A stretch of DNA of 64,000 bases, taken from NCBI RefSeq assembly GCF_015351395.1, contig NZ_JADKPV010000004.1:124001-188000 (forward strand), read 5' to 3'. The position numbers and the translations under genes are program-made. Source of the DNA: Savagea serpentis. Lineage in GTDB: Bacteria > Bacillota > Bacilli > Bacillales_A > Planococcaceae. This document shows positions 15,147 through 23,997 of this stretch, piece by piece. How positions within the stretch are numbered: the stretch's first letter is position 1; each line of letters begins with the position of its first letter. A model generated the notes under the pieces. That model worked only from the letters and a program-made list of their open reading frames with translations. It made no database searches and was not told where the DNA came from.

Positions 15147-15828
15147 TTTTGTACCCAATTCCCCACACAACCTTTACGTACCGCGGATTTTTAGGGTCCG
15201 CTTCAATTTTTTCTCTTATTTTCCGAATGTGGACCGCGACGACATTGTCCGCATTGTACGCTTCTTCTTCCCAAACGCGTTCGTAAATTTCATTGATCGA
15301 AAAAACACGTCCAGGATGACGCATAAGCAAGCTCGTAATTTTAAATTCGATCGGCGTCAATTTGACAGGCTTACCATCGACACTCACTTCCTTCGTTTCA
15401 TCATTCAAAAGCAAGCCATCGATTTGAAGCACACCTTCTTCTCTTTCGTACGTTCCAAGCGTGACGTAACGGCGCAATTGTGATTTCACACGCGCCATTA
15501 ATTCAAGTGGATGAAATGGCTTCGTCACATAATCATCCGCTCCGACGGACAAACCGTGAATTTTATCGGTATCTTCTGACTTTGCGCTCAGCATGATAAT
15601 CGGGATATTTTGTTGTTCGCGAATTTTAAATGTCGCTGTAATTCCGTCCATATTTGGCATCATAATATCTAAAATTAATAAATGTACTTCATGATTTTCT
15701 AATAACTGGAGTGCCTCGACACCATCTGCTGCTTTTAGTACGTGATACCCTTCATTATGTAAATAAATTTCAATACCATCTCGAATATCTTGATCGTCAT
15801 CTGCGACGAGTATTGTTAGTTCTTTCAT
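15136..15828 (-). CDS. OmpR-family response regulator
   Basis: A 230-residue regulator with phospho-acceptor Asp at about residue 54 (LLILDIMMP), a receiver fold and a winged-helix effector domain ending NPRYVKVVWGIGYKI. The frame extends to a GTG at 15837, but that GTG lies within the ribosome site AAAAGGTGA. The ATG at 15828, five bases after it, is the likely start. It pairs with the large kinase downstream. The sequence type is close to VanR/YycF-like regulators of envelope functions; its targets are unknown. Confidence 0.9.
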   Translation of the reverse strand: MKELTILVADDDQDIRDGIEIYLHNEGYHVLKAADGVEALQLLENHEVHLLILDIMMPNMDGITATFKIREQQNIPIIMLSAKSEDTDKIHGLSVGADDYVTKPFHPLELMARVKSQLRRYVTLGTYEREEGVLQIDGLLLNDETKEVSVDGKPVKLTPIEFKITSLLMRHPGRVFSINEIYERVWEEEAYNADNVVAVHIRKIREKIEADPKNPRYVKVVWGIGYKIDK

Positions 15829-16003
15829 ATTAATCACCTTTTCCTTATCTTTATTATAAGAGGGATGTCTTAATAAACACCTCTTGCAATTCTGAAGAAA
15901 TTATTAAGTTCTTTCTTATTATCGTCTACTCTTTTGAATGATGTACGAAAACGATTCGATATGCTAAAATCATAATTACTTTTAAGTAGAGAAAGGAATT
16001 ATT

Positions 16004-16507
16004 ATGAAACTTAGAACACTTGTGATCAATGCGATTATCGCTGGTATTTATGCAACAGTGAGCATCGTCATTTTACCGCTTTCTTTCGGTGCTTTACAAT
16101 TTCGGATTGGGGAAATGCTCAATCATTTAATTGTTTTTGATAAGCGTTATTTCTTTGGAATTATCGTCGGAGTTTTTATCGCCAATTTATTTTCTGCTTT
16201 CGGTTTGATCGATGTCGTGTTTGGGGTGCTTCATACAGCGCTCGCACTTGGACTGACAACACTTGTAGCACGCTTCATTAAAACACGATGGAAGCTCATG
16301 TTATTTAACTCTTTCATTTTCTCAGCGCTCATGTGGATCATTGCACTCGTCATTATGGCAGGAGGTTCATTCTCCATCGAAGTCTTTTTTATCACATGGG
16401 CCGGATTGTTTTTCACGGAGTTTTTCGTCATGACATTAGCGATTCCGCTCTGGCAATCGATGAATTCACGCTTGAAGCTTGATACTTTATTAGATGAAGG
16501 GAAGTGA
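16004..16507 (+). CDS. QueT-family membrane transporter (queuosine-precursor type)
   Basis: A 167-residue protein with five or six membrane helices and the conserved segments ALQFRIGEML and GLIDVVFG typical of QueT proteins. These are S-components thought to bring queuosine precursors into the cell through an ECF transporter. RBS GAAAGGAATT precedes the ATG. I looked in the 175-base leader for the short pseudoknot of a preQ1 riboswitch and found no convincing match, so regulation is unclear. The next gene starts within its stop codon. Confidence 0.78.
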   Translation: MKLRTLVINAIIAGIYATVSIVILPLSFGALQFRIGEMLNHLIVFDKRYFFGIIVGVFIANLFSAFGLIDVVFGVLHTALALGLTTLVARFIKTRWKLMLFNSFIFSALMWIIALVIMAGGSFSIEVFFITWAGLFFTEFFVMTLAIPLWQSMNSRLKLDTLLDEGK

Positions 16508-16743
16508 AGAAAGTGTATGTCACCGTTGAAGTCATTGCAGAAGAACTCGGCATGCCACCGAAGCAAGTGGAAAAATACATTTTTGAGGGGAAAATTCGAG
16601 CGGTCGATGATGGCACGCAATTACTCGTCAACCGCGAACAATTCAACCTGTATTTCGAACAGCTCGAACAAATGAAACAAAAAATTGCGGACTATTGGAG
16701 CGAACCGCTCCCACCTGACCGCGATATTAAAGATGAAGATTAA
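16504..16743 (+). CDS. small excisionase/MerR-like DNA-binding protein
   Basis: A 79-residue protein starting with GTG at 16504, overlapping the QueT stop (GTGA). Residues 5-45 (VTVEVIAEELGMPPKQVEKYIFEGKIRAV) look like a winged helix-turn-helix of the excisionase/helix-turn-helix-17 type. A Glu/Gln-rich helix and an acidic tail follow. No phage or integrase genes are nearby, so a phage excision function is unlikely. It may be a small regulator. A strong shared terminator follows. Confidence 0.7.
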   Translation: MKKVYVTVEVIAEELGMPPKQVEKYIFEGKIRAVDDGTQLLVNREQFNLYFEQLEQMKQKIADYWSEPLPPDRDIKDED

Positions 16744-16788
16744 AAAACCACCCTTTTCAGTTTTATTTATACTGAAAAGGGTGGTTTT
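16742..16788. terminator. bidirectional terminator
   Basis: Stem AAAACCACCCTTTTCAGT / ACTGAAAAGGGTGGTTTT between converging genes. Confidence 0.92.
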
Positions 16789-16791
16789 GCA

Positions 16792-18816
16792 TTATGCAGA
16801 AACGATTTCTGCTTTCGGTCCATCTTCTTTCCCGCGTTTCATTTGAACGAGGAGAAGTGCGATAAAAATCGCAAGTCCGATTCCATCTGATGCAAGTCCT
16901 GGATAAATTAACATTAATCCGCTAATCGCGGCAAGGAATCGTTCATAACCTTTTAATTTTACATACCAGAAACCGATCATTCCTGCACCGATTCCAATCA
17001 TCCCGATGATTGCTGTCGCTAAAATGAATGATACTTCTAAAATTGTCGTATCAATCATGAGCAACTGCGGTTGTAAAACGAACATGTACGGAATGATGAA
17101 AGCGGCGATTGCTAGCTTCGCTGCGTTAAATCCGGTCTTTATCGGGTCACCTTTCGATATCCCGGTCGCAGCAAAGGCGGCAAGTGCCACAGGTGGCGTA
17201 ATGTCCGCTACAATTCCGAAGTAGAAGACGAACATGTGCATCGCCAATACTGGAATTTCAATCGGTAAAGCCGCGTTTAATGCAAAGAGCGCAGGTAATG
17301 CAATTGTAGATGTAATGATATAGTTCGCTGTCGTCGGCGATCCCATTCCTAAAATGAGGGATGTGATCATCGTAAAGACGAGCGTTAACATTAATTGCAT
17401 TTGGATATTTGTCGACATCGCTTCTGCTAATCCGACGAGACTATTGCCCATTTTTAAACCGAGTCCTGTTTTCGTTACGACACCGACGATAATTCCCGCT
17501 GTCGCTGTTGCAGCTGCGACACCGAGTGCCGTTTTCGCACCGGAGACGAGCGCATCAATAATTCCACGGAATCCGATGCGTGTTTCTTTCAAGAACATAC
17601 TGACGATAATTGTCGATAAAATACCGTACAATGCAACACGTTCAATACTCATGCCACCATTATACAATAAAATAATAATGACGAAGATCGGTAACAGTAA
17701 GTGAATTTTCTTTAATACTGTTTTGGCCTTCGGAATTTGATCTTCCGGCAAACCGAGCAAGCCGAGACGCTTCGCTTCAAAATGCGTCATAATCCAAATT
17801 CCCGCAAAATATAAAATCGCTGGAATGAGTGCTGCTTTTGCGATATTCCAATAACTTTCTCCCGCAAATTCAATCATTAAAAACGCTGCCGCTCCCATAA
17901 TGGGTGGCATAATTTGTCCACCTGTTGACGCGGCAGCTTCTACTGCCCCTGCGAAATTTTTATGGTAGCCGAGACGTTTCATCATCGGAATCGTATAAGA
18001 ACCTGTTGTCACGGTATTCGCGACAGAACTTCCCGAAATCGTTCCTTGCAACGCACTTGAGAAAATCGCAACTTTCGCTGGCCCACCGATACGGCGTCCT
18101 GCGATTGTGATCGCTAAATCGTTAAAGTAATTTCCGACTCCTGTTTGAACGAGGAATGCTCCGAACAGTAAAAATAAGAAAATATAAGTAGAAGATACTT
18201 TAAGCGGTACCCCTAAAATTCCATCTGTCGTAAAGAACATCACGTCGACTAATTGACGGAATGTTAAACCACGGTGTGCGAGTGAGCCCGGTAAATAAGA
18301 ACCGTACACCGCATAAGCGATAAATACTAAAGCGATAATCGTAATTGGCAAACCAACTGCACGACGAGACGCTTCTAAAACGAGTAAAATCGCAATTCCT
18401 CCGATAATGAATTGAACGTCCGAAATGCCTCCGATTTTTTGTACGAGCGTTTCGTAGTATAACGGCCAATAACTACAGACGATTAATGCAAGTGCCGCTA
18501 ACACCCAGTCCAACGCAGAGATACGATTCTTCGGTCCATTTTTACGCGCAGGATAAAGTAAGAAAATAAGAACGAGTGCGAATCCTAAATGAACTGTTCT
18601 TTGGATGAATGCCGTATATTGTCCGAACGCTCCCGTGTACAATTGGAACATTGAAAATGCGATTAATGTTCCGAACACAATCCATGCGACAACACCTGAT
18701 AAATTACGCGTATTCGATTCTGTATCATACTGCTCTAATAATTTTTGGCGTTCTTCTTCAGTCAATTCATCCGTTTCTTCTAATGAATTATTTTGTTTCG
18801 ATTGATCTTTCGTCAT
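16792..18816 (-). CDS. fused TRAP transporter permease (TAXI type, DctQM fusion)
   Basis: A 674-residue polytopic protein with some 16-18 membrane helices. It contains the DctM-like conserved blocks (SALQGTISGSSVANTVTTG; AAASTGGQIMPPIMGAAAFLM; LGMGSPTTANYI). TAXI-type TRAP transporters use such a single fused permease and an extracytoplasmic TAXI receptor. They import carboxylate substrates with a sodium or proton gradient. The open frame begins 10 codons earlier, but ATG at 18816 overlaps the preceding stop as ATGA and follows GGAG, so it is the best start. It is the third gene of the receptor - DUF1850 - permease operon. Confidence 0.92.
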   Translation of the reverse strand: MTKDQSKQNNSLEETDELTEEERQKLLEQYDTESNTRNLSGVVAWIVFGTLIAFSMFQLYTGAFGQYTAFIQRTVHLGFALVLIFLLYPARKNGPKNRISALDWVLAALALIVCSYWPLYYETLVQKIGGISDVQFIIGGIAILLVLEASRRAVGLPITIIALVFIAYAVYGSYLPGSLAHRGLTFRQLVDVMFFTTDGILGVPLKVSSTYIFLFLLFGAFLVQTGVGNYFNDLAITIAGRRIGGPAKVAIFSSALQGTISGSSVANTVTTGSYTIPMMKRLGYHKNFAGAVEAAASTGGQIMPPIMGAAAFLMIEFAGESYWNIAKAALIPAILYFAGIWIMTHFEAKRLGLLGLPEDQIPKAKTVLKKIHLLLPIFVIIILLYNGGMSIERVALYGILSTIIVSMFLKETRIGFRGIIDALVSGAKTALGVAAATATAGIIVGVVTKTGLGLKMGNSLVGLAEAMSTNIQMQLMLTLVFTMITSLILGMGSPTTANYIITSTIALPALFALNAALPIEIPVLAMHMFVFYFGIVADITPPVALAAFAATGISKGDPIKTGFNAAKLAIAAFIIPYMFVLQPQLLMIDTTILEVSFILATAIIGMIGIGAGMIGFWYVKLKGYERFLAAISGLMLIYPGLASDGIGLAIFIALLLVQMKRGKEDGPKAEIVSA

Positions 18817-19331
18817 TGCATCTCCACTCCTCTCCATAATTGCCATAATGATAATGTTTGGATTGATACTTTATACCAATCTCCTGGAACAAAATAATCG
18901 TTAAACTTTAATTCAAATTGTTCTTCCCCTTGTCGCTTCACGACGAGACGATGATTGGAAACTGTTTTTCCATTGCGAATATTCATCGAATCAAAATACA
19001 CATCGTTTACGTAAAGATGATGCATCCCATCTTTATATTCGTAACGCTCCCCTTCATGGACTTCCGCAGGCATACCGATACCATATTGCGAAAACTGAAT
19101 CATCGTTTGTTCAATTTGTTGATTTTTTATAACATACGATTCTGTCACATCCGTTAAATGTATGGAATGAACGAATATAATATCGAATGCATCGCCATTT
19201 TCTATCGGTAAATAAGCGATTGGTTCCTCCGTACGGCCTTGTTCGAATAGTAGAACTTGTTTCCACGGAATAAATAAACTGATCGCGAATGAGATTAATA
19301 CGACGAGTAAGAGACCGATGATTTTTTTCAT
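18813..19331 (-). CDS. DUF1850 protein of the TAXI-TRAP operon
   Basis: A 172-residue protein with one N-terminal signal-anchor helix (residues 4-24) and an extracytoplasmic beta-rich domain. It has FVHSIHLTDVTESY, characteristic of DUF1850, and a Tyr/Asp-rich middle. DUF1850 proteins are regularly encoded between TAXI receptors and fused permeases. Their biochemical role is undefined. It overlaps the permease start by four bases. The ribosome site is weak (AGGTTGTGA), so translation may be low. Confidence 0.85.
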   Translation of the reverse strand: MKKIIGLLLVVLISFAISLFIPWKQVLLFEQGRTEEPIAYLPIENGDAFDIIFVHSIHLTDVTESYVIKNQQIEQTMIQFSQYGIGMPAEVHEGERYEYKDGMHHLYVNDVYFDSMNIRNGKTVSNHRLVVKRQGEEQFELKFNDYFVPGDWYKVSIQTLSLWQLWRGVEMQ

Positions 19332-19351
19332 AATTTCACAACCTAATTGAA

Positions 19352-19391
19352 GAAAAAAAGAGCCGGATCCGTCAGCTTACCGACACCGGCC
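19352..19391 (-). terminator. leaky terminator between TAXI receptor and DUF1850 genes
   Basis: Stem GCCGG / CCGGC with inner CG pairs and a TTTTTTT tail on the minus strand. It sits inside the operon, so it probably sets a high receptor-to-permease ratio. Confidence 0.75.
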
Positions 19392-19400
19392 CTTCTTTCA

Positions 19401-20405
19401 TTACTTGTTTACTTCATCAAAATACTTTTGTGCTCCTGGGTGAACGTCAATACCAACACCGTCTAAAGCCGTTTTTCCATCGATAAACTTCGCTTTATCG
19501 TGCGCGATTTTATCTGTGTTTTCATATAACGCTTTCGTCATATCGTATACGACATCTTCTGGTAAATCACGTGATACAACGAGCATTGCCATTACTGCAA
19601 CTGTCGTTACGTCTTCTTTCAAGCCGTACGTTCCTTCTTCAATGACGTCTTTTGCGTAGTATGGATACTTCGCTACGAGCTCGTCAATTTTTGCTTCATC
19701 CATCGGAAGAATGACAACTTCAGCAGATGCTTTTAATTCTTCAACAGCCCCTGTTGGCGTTCCTGCTGTGATGAAAGCCGCATCGATGTTACCGTCTTGA
19801 ATACCGCCTGCTGATTCACCGAAGTCTAAATATTGTGCGTCGATATCTTTTTCAATATCGATACCATGTAATTCTAAAATTTGTTGTGCGTTAATAAATG
19901 TTCCTGAACCTGGTGCTCCAACCGATACTTTCTTACCTTTTAAGTCTTCGATTGACGTAATCCCTGATTTGCCCACTGTTACAATTTGGATGGTCTCTGG
20001 GTAGAGGGCTCCAAGGCCGACAACATTTTTAACTGGCTTGCCGTCGAATGCATTAATGCCTTCTTCTGCATATGTTGCTACGTCTGTTTGGGCGAATGCG
20101 ATTTCCGCATCTCCTGCTTCCACTGACATAATATTATCTGCAGACGCGTTTGAAGATACTGCATCTGTTTGAATACCTGTTTCATCTGAAATAACTTTTG
20201 CAATACCGCCACCGAGTGGGTAGTAAGTTCCGCTCGTGCCACCTGTTAATAAACTCATAAACTTCGGTTTGTCGGCAGATCCTGCTTCATTATTTTCTTC
20301 GCCTTTTTCATTTTCTTTTGCTGGCTTGTCATCTCCCCCACACGCTACGAGAACGACCGTTAGCATAGCCAACAGAAATGCGAATAATAGTGATTTTTTG
20401 TTCAT
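19401..20405 (-). CDS. TAXI-family TRAP solute receptor lipoprotein
   Basis: A 334-residue extracytoplasmic binding protein. It has a lipoprotein signal with lipobox LVAC (Cys at residue 22), a Glu/Asn-rich linker, then the TAXI domain with GGTSGTYYPLGGGIA, the signature of the family. It captures a small anionic solute and delivers it to the fused permease. ATG follows GGAGGAGAATT. A catabolite-response element lies just upstream of the promoter, so expression probably depends on carbon supply. The substrate is unknown; glutamate-like and other dicarboxylates are known for relatives. Confidence 0.92.
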   Translation of the reverse strand: MNKKSLLFAFLLAMLTVVLVACGGDDKPAKENEKGEENNEAGSADKPKFMSLLTGGTSGTYYPLGGGIAKVISDETGIQTDAVSSNASADNIMSVEAGDAEIAFAQTDVATYAEEGINAFDGKPVKNVVGLGALYPETIQIVTVGKSGITSIEDLKGKKVSVGAPGSGTFINAQQILELHGIDIEKDIDAQYLDFGESAGGIQDGNIDAAFITAGTPTGAVEELKASAEVVILPMDEAKIDELVAKYPYYAKDVIEEGTYGLKEDVTTVAVMAMLVVSRDLPEDVVYDMTKALYENTDKIAHDKAKFIDGKTALDGVGIDVHPGAQKYFDEVNK

Positions 20406-20450
20406 AAATAATTCTCCTCCCTATCGCTATCCAATTTTTTGAAATTAGAC

Positions 20451-20479
20451 ATTATACACTATTATCATCAACTATTTAA
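20451..20479 (-). promoter_or_regulatory. sigma-A promoter of the TAXI-TRAP operon
   Basis: On the minus strand -35 TTAAAT (20474-20479), 17 bases, -10 TATAAT (20451-20456). Confidence 0.65.
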
Positions 20480-20486
20480 CGTTATT

Positions 20487-20501
20487 TTGCAAGCGCTTTC
20501 T
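20487..20501. promoter_or_regulatory. CcpA catabolite-response element (cre)
   Basis: TTGCAAGCGCTTTCT fits the cre consensus WTGNAANCGNWNNCW at every fixed position. It lies eight bases upstream of the -35 box of the TAXI-TRAP promoter. The rest of the 348-base gap up to 20753 is AT-rich and holds no gene that I can see. Confidence 0.75.
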
Positions 20502-20753
20502 AAGCTTTTTGCAAAAAAATAATGTTTATTCTCTCTTTTCTGTTTCTTTTATTCTTCTTTTGATTTACCTCTTTAAATTATCCATTTATTCAACTGCGAC
20601 TTAAAATTATGACTTTATACCTTATGTCTATATGAGAAAGACATTTATTGACTTTTCTAAAAGTTCCCATTTATTTTATTTTTTCAATCGAACTGTTCTT
20701 TTACTTTTTTTATGCGATAATCGATTAACACTATCTATAATAGGAGGGGTCTT

Positions 20754-21641
20754 ATGTTTTTTATGGAATCAAAACGGATTGGAACCGTGATTGTTGGAGC
20801 TTTATTAGTCGCGATGGGGTTGAACTTCTTCTTAATTAATGCAAATGTCTATTCAAGTGGGTTCGCTGGTGTCGCACAATTAATTTCTACAGTCGCGCAG
20901 CAATTTTTAGGCCTCAATTGGGGTACTGGTTTATTACTGCTCGTCCTCAATATTCCTGTATTAATTTTAGGTTGGTTTAAAGTAGGGAAAGGATTTACCA
21001 TTTACAGTATTATTTCCGTCGGCTTTACGACGTTTTTCTTAGAAATTCTCCCTGTTATTTCTTTAACAGATGATATTATTTTAAATGCGGTGGCTGGAGG
21101 TACATTAATCGGTGTCGGTATCGGTATTACGATGAAATTAGGCGCCTCTACAGGCGGTATGGATATCGTTGTCATGTTGCTTGCACGCAGCAAAGATCGT
21201 CCAGTCGGTATGTATTTCTTTACGATGAATGCAGTCATCGTCTTTTGCGCAGGGTTATTGTTTGAACCTGCAAATGCACTCTATACGATGGTCGGTTTGT
21301 ATTTAACATCGAAAGTAATCGATGCAATTCATACGAGTCATGAAAAACTCACCGTCTTCATCATTACAGAAAACGGAGAAGCGTTGCAAAAAGCGATTCA
21401 TGAACGCATGGTGCGTGGGATTACAGTGATGCCTGCAATGGGTGCTTATACGAAGCGAGAAAAAGATATGCTTTACCTCGTCGTCACACGTTATGAACTG
21501 TACGACTTAGAGCAAATTATTAAAGAAATCGATCCATTCGCTTTCACAAATGTTGTCCAAACGGTCAATGTGTTCGGCTTCTTCCGAAAAGAAGGCGAAA
21601 GCTTGCAAGAAATGGAAGCTAGACGATACGCTCAAAGCTAA
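20754..21641 (+). CDS. YitT-family membrane protein (DUF161/DUF2179)
   Basis: A 295-residue protein with about six membrane helices (residues 8-190) and a C-terminal cytoplasmic DUF2179 domain (HEKLTVFIITENGEALQKAI...). This is the standard architecture of the YitT family of Bacillota, whose transport role is not established. GGAGGGG precedes the ATG at 20754 by only four bases, and a second ATG four codons on is an alternative. It is monocistronic with its own terminator. Confidence 0.9.
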   Translation: MFFMESKRIGTVIVGALLVAMGLNFFLINANVYSSGFAGVAQLISTVAQQFLGLNWGTGLLLLVLNIPVLILGWFKVGKGFTIYSIISVGFTTFFLEILPVISLTDDIILNAVAGGTLIGVGIGITMKLGASTGGMDIVVMLLARSKDRPVGMYFFTMNAVIVFCAGLLFEPANALYTMVGLYLTSKVIDAIHTSHEKLTVFIITENGEALQKAIHERMVRGITVMPAMGAYTKREKDMLYLVVTRYELYDLEQIIKEIDPFAFTNVVQTVNVFGFFRKEGESLQEMEARRYAQS

Positions 21642-21680
21642 AAAAGCGCTACGACTTTTACAGTCGCAGCGCTTTTCTTT
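21640..21680. terminator. bidirectional terminator
   Basis: Stem AAAAGCGCTACGACT / AGTCGCAGCGCTTTT between the converging yitT-like and metY-like genes. Confidence 0.88.
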
Positions 21681-22966
21681 TATTTCGATGTTGCTTTTTC
21701 GATCGCTTGATCTAAGTCAGCGATAATATCTTCAACCGATTCTAAACCGATGGATAAACGGATTAATTCTTCTGGAACTCCCGCTTTTTTCAAATCTTCT
21801 TCTGATAATTGTTGGTGAGTTGTCGATGCTGGGTGAATGATCAATGACTTCGCATCTCCTACGTTTGCTACGTGTGAGAAAATTTCTACGTTATCGATGA
21901 CGTCACGTCCTGCATCGCGTCCTCCTTTAATACCGAAGACGACGATTGAACCGTAACCATTTTTCAAATATTTTTTCGCTAAGTCATGAGATGGGTGATC
22001 TTCAAGACCTGGATATGTGACCCACTCGACTTGCGGATGATTTTGTAAGTGCTTCGCTACTTTCAATGCGTTTTCGTTATGACGGTCAACGCGTAAGTGT
22101 AACGTTTCAAGTCCTTGTAAGAAGTTGAACGCACTGTCTGGATCGAGCGCTGGACCGAAGTCACGTAACAATTGAACGCGCAATTTCGTTGCGAATGCCG
22201 CTTGGGGTACGTCTACTCCATAACGGATACCGTGGTAAGAAGCATCTGGTTCTGTAAAGTATGGGAAACGTCCTTGCGTCCAGTCAAACTTCCCTGCATC
22301 AACAACGACCCCACCGATTGTCGTACCGTGTCCGCCGATCCATTTTGTCGCGGAATGGATGACGACGTCCGCTCCGTACTCAATTGGATTTAAGCCGTAT
22401 GGTGAAGGGAATGTATTGTCTACGAGCAATGGTAAACCATTGTCATGTGCAATTTTTGCGATCGCTTCGATATCGAGAACGTGAAGTCCAGGGTTACCGA
22501 TCGTTTCAGCGAAAATCGCACGCGTCTTATCTGTAATTGCCGCTTCGTACGCTTTCGGGTCCGTAACGTCCACTAATTTCACTGTAATGCCGTAGCGTGG
22601 AAGTGTCGTTACGAACAAGTTATATGTCCCTCCGTACAAGTTGCTCGCTGCGATAATTTCGTCTCCTGCACTCGCAATATTTAAAATTGAAAACGCGATC
22701 GCTGCCATTCCTGAAGAAAGAGCAACTGCTGCCGTTCCACCTTCTGCTTGTGCAACGCGGTCTTCAAAGACGCCCACTGTTGGGTTCATAATACGTGTAT
22801 ATATGTTACCCGCCTCTTTTAAAGCAAATAAGTCTTGTGCATGTTGTGAGTTTTTAAATACGTAAGATGTCGTGCGGTGAATCGGAACAGCACGTGATCC
22901 TGTATTTGGGTCTGGTTCTTGTCCTGCGTGAAGTAAAATTGTTTCTTTGCCATAGTTTTTTGTCAT
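21680..22966 (-). CDS. O-acetylhomoserine sulfhydrylase (MetY-type)
   Basis: A 428-residue PLP enzyme of the Cys/Met metabolism family. The PLP lysine is in [10 protein letters not shown]. The N-terminal [20 protein letters not shown] and the long internal insertion with [13 protein letters not shown] distinguish O-acetylhomoserine sulfhydrylases from the shorter cystathionine synthases. It makes homocysteine from O-acetylhomoserine and sulfide, a direct sulfide-assimilation route to methionine. The SAM-I riboswitch immediately upstream confirms control by methionine status. RBS AGGAGGGAAT precedes the ATG. Confidence 0.94.
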   Translation of the reverse strand: MTKNYGKETILLHAGQEPDPNTGSRAVPIHRTTSYVFKNSQHAQDLFALKEAGNIYTRIMNPTVGVFEDRVAQAEGGTAAVALSSGMAAIAFSILNIASAGDEIIAASNLYGGTYNLFVTTLPRYGITVKLVDVTDPKAYEAAITDKTRAIFAETIGNPGLHVLDIEAIAKIAHDNGLPLLVDNTFPSPYGLNPIEYGADVVIHSATKWIGGHGTTIGGVVVDAGKFDWTQGRFPYFTEPDASYHGIRYGVDVPQAAFATKLRVQLLRDFGPALDPDSAFNFLQGLETLHLRVDRHNENALKVAKHLQNHPQVEWVTYPGLEDHPSHDLAKKYLKNGYGSIVVFGIKGGRDAGRDVIDNVEIFSHVANVGDAKSLIIHPASTTHQQLSEEDLKKAGVPEELIRLSIGLESVEDIIADLDQAIEKATSK

Positions 22967-23019
22967 TGAAATTCCCTCCTAGTCATTGATGGAACGAGCT
23001 TTGGGGAGATTCAATCTAA

Positions 23020-23182
23020 ATTGAAAACCCCCTTCTCAAAATAAGAAGAGGGTTGTAAGTTCTGTTAGCCTCCCCTTATCTTCCAGGTAGTCAAACCTGT
23101 AGGAAGTAGCACCTTTGTGAAATTTCACCGGTTGCCGGGCATCATAGGGCCTAGTCCCTCCGCCTCTCTGGATAAGAGTGTT
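23020..23182 (-). ncRNA. SAM-I (S-box) riboswitch with terminator
   Basis: On the minus strand the S-box core is clear: CTTATCCAGAGAGGCGGAGG, GGCCCTATGATGCCCGGCA, GGTGCTACTTCC and CCTGGAAGATAAG. A terminator hairpin (23026-23054, ACCCTCTTCTT / GAGAAGGGGGT) with TTTT follows. When SAM is abundant the terminator forms and stops metY expression. Confidence 0.97.
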
Positions 23183-23209
23183 ATTATGTCGTTTTCCATC
23201 TTGTGACAT

Positions 23210-23239
23210 AGTATATAATTAAACCTTTTCGAAAGTCAA
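23210..23239 (-). promoter_or_regulatory. sigma-A promoter of the SAM-riboswitch/metY transcript
   Basis: On the minus strand -35 TTGACT (23234-23239), 18-base spacer, -10 TATACT (23210-23215), about 30 bases before the aptamer. Confidence 0.75.
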
Positions 23240-23325
23240 GAGAAAGTATAAAATATTTTGAATATTGTTTTTCCTTCTCGCAATCACTCTTTATTTAGTA
23301 TACTAGGAAAAAAAGGAGGGCGATT

Positions 23326-23955
23326 TTGTTGATCGTGTGGAGCTGTCTTTCAATAGCGATTGGTTATTTATTCGGATCCTTGCACGGCTCAGTACTTGCA
23401 AGCCGACTATCTGGACGGAATTTAAAAGAGCTCGGAACGAAAAATGCGGGTGCTTCAAACGCTTTTATTGAACTCGGAAAAGGTTACGGTATGTTAGTCG
23501 CTATCGTCGATATTTCAAAAGGTGCCATCGCGATTGGCACGATGGCTATCTTGCTACATCAATTTTCTTCTGTTGAACCGAATTCATTATTTTTCTTATA
23601 TATTCTTACAGGAACATTTGCCGTCATCGGTCATAACTTCCCCATTTGGATGAAATTTAATGGCGGAAAAGGGACAGCGACGATGATTGGCATGATGCTC
23701 GCGCTCGATTGGCATTGGGGCTTATTTGCACTCATCACTTTTCTCATCATCACATGGTTGACCGATTATATCGTGATTGGTGGACTTATGCTTTATCTCG
23801 TTTTGATTGTCGAAACGTTGACAAAGCATTCTGTCATGAGCTTTTGGGTCGCTCTCGGACTACTAGCCGTGATGATTTATCAACATCGCGAAAACTTTGA
23901 ACGCATCCATTTAAAAACAGAAAAGCGCGTGTCTGCTGCCTTTCGCTCAAAATAG
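23326..23955 (+). CDS. PlsY-family acyl-phosphate:glycerol-3-phosphate acyltransferase
   Basis: A 209-residue membrane enzyme with five helices and the three PlsY motifs: GSLHGSVLAS and GTKNAGASN near the N terminus, then GHNFPIWMKFNGGKGTAT. PlsY transfers an acyl group from acyl phosphate to glycerol-3-phosphate to start phospholipid synthesis. The start is TTG at 23326, five bases after AAGGAGGG; a second TTG follows. Motif 1 differs slightly from the usual GSxP, and motif 2 has T where GSGN is typical (GTKN). It may therefore be the secondary PlsY paralogue that many bacilli carry. Confidence 0.82.
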   Translation: MLIVWSCLSIAIGYLFGSLHGSVLASRLSGRNLKELGTKNAGASNAFIELGKGYGMLVAIVDISKGAIAIGTMAILLHQFSSVEPNSLFFLYILTGTFAVIGHNFPIWMKFNGGKGTATMIGMMLALDWHWGLFALITFLIITWLTDYIVIGGLMLYLVLIVETLTKHSVMSFWVALGLLAVMIYQHRENFERIHLKTEKRVSAAFRSK

Positions 23956-23956
23956 A

Positions 23957-23997
23957 AATCGTCCGCCTCACGAATTTCGTGGTGCGGACGATTTTTT
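23957..23997. terminator. bidirectional terminator
   Basis: Stem AATCGTCCGC / GCGGACGATT with an inner CACGAA/TTCGTG pairing and T runs on both sides. Confidence 0.9.

Noticed and set aside
15841-16003. preQ1 riboswitch before the QueT-like gene
   Set aside because: Looked for the short C-rich pseudoknot and AAAAACTA tail typical of preQ1-I; nothing convincing was present.
16504-16743. Excisionase-like gene as a sign of an integrated element
   Set aside because: No integrase, attachment repeats or phage genes are nearby, and it is translationally coupled to a transporter gene.
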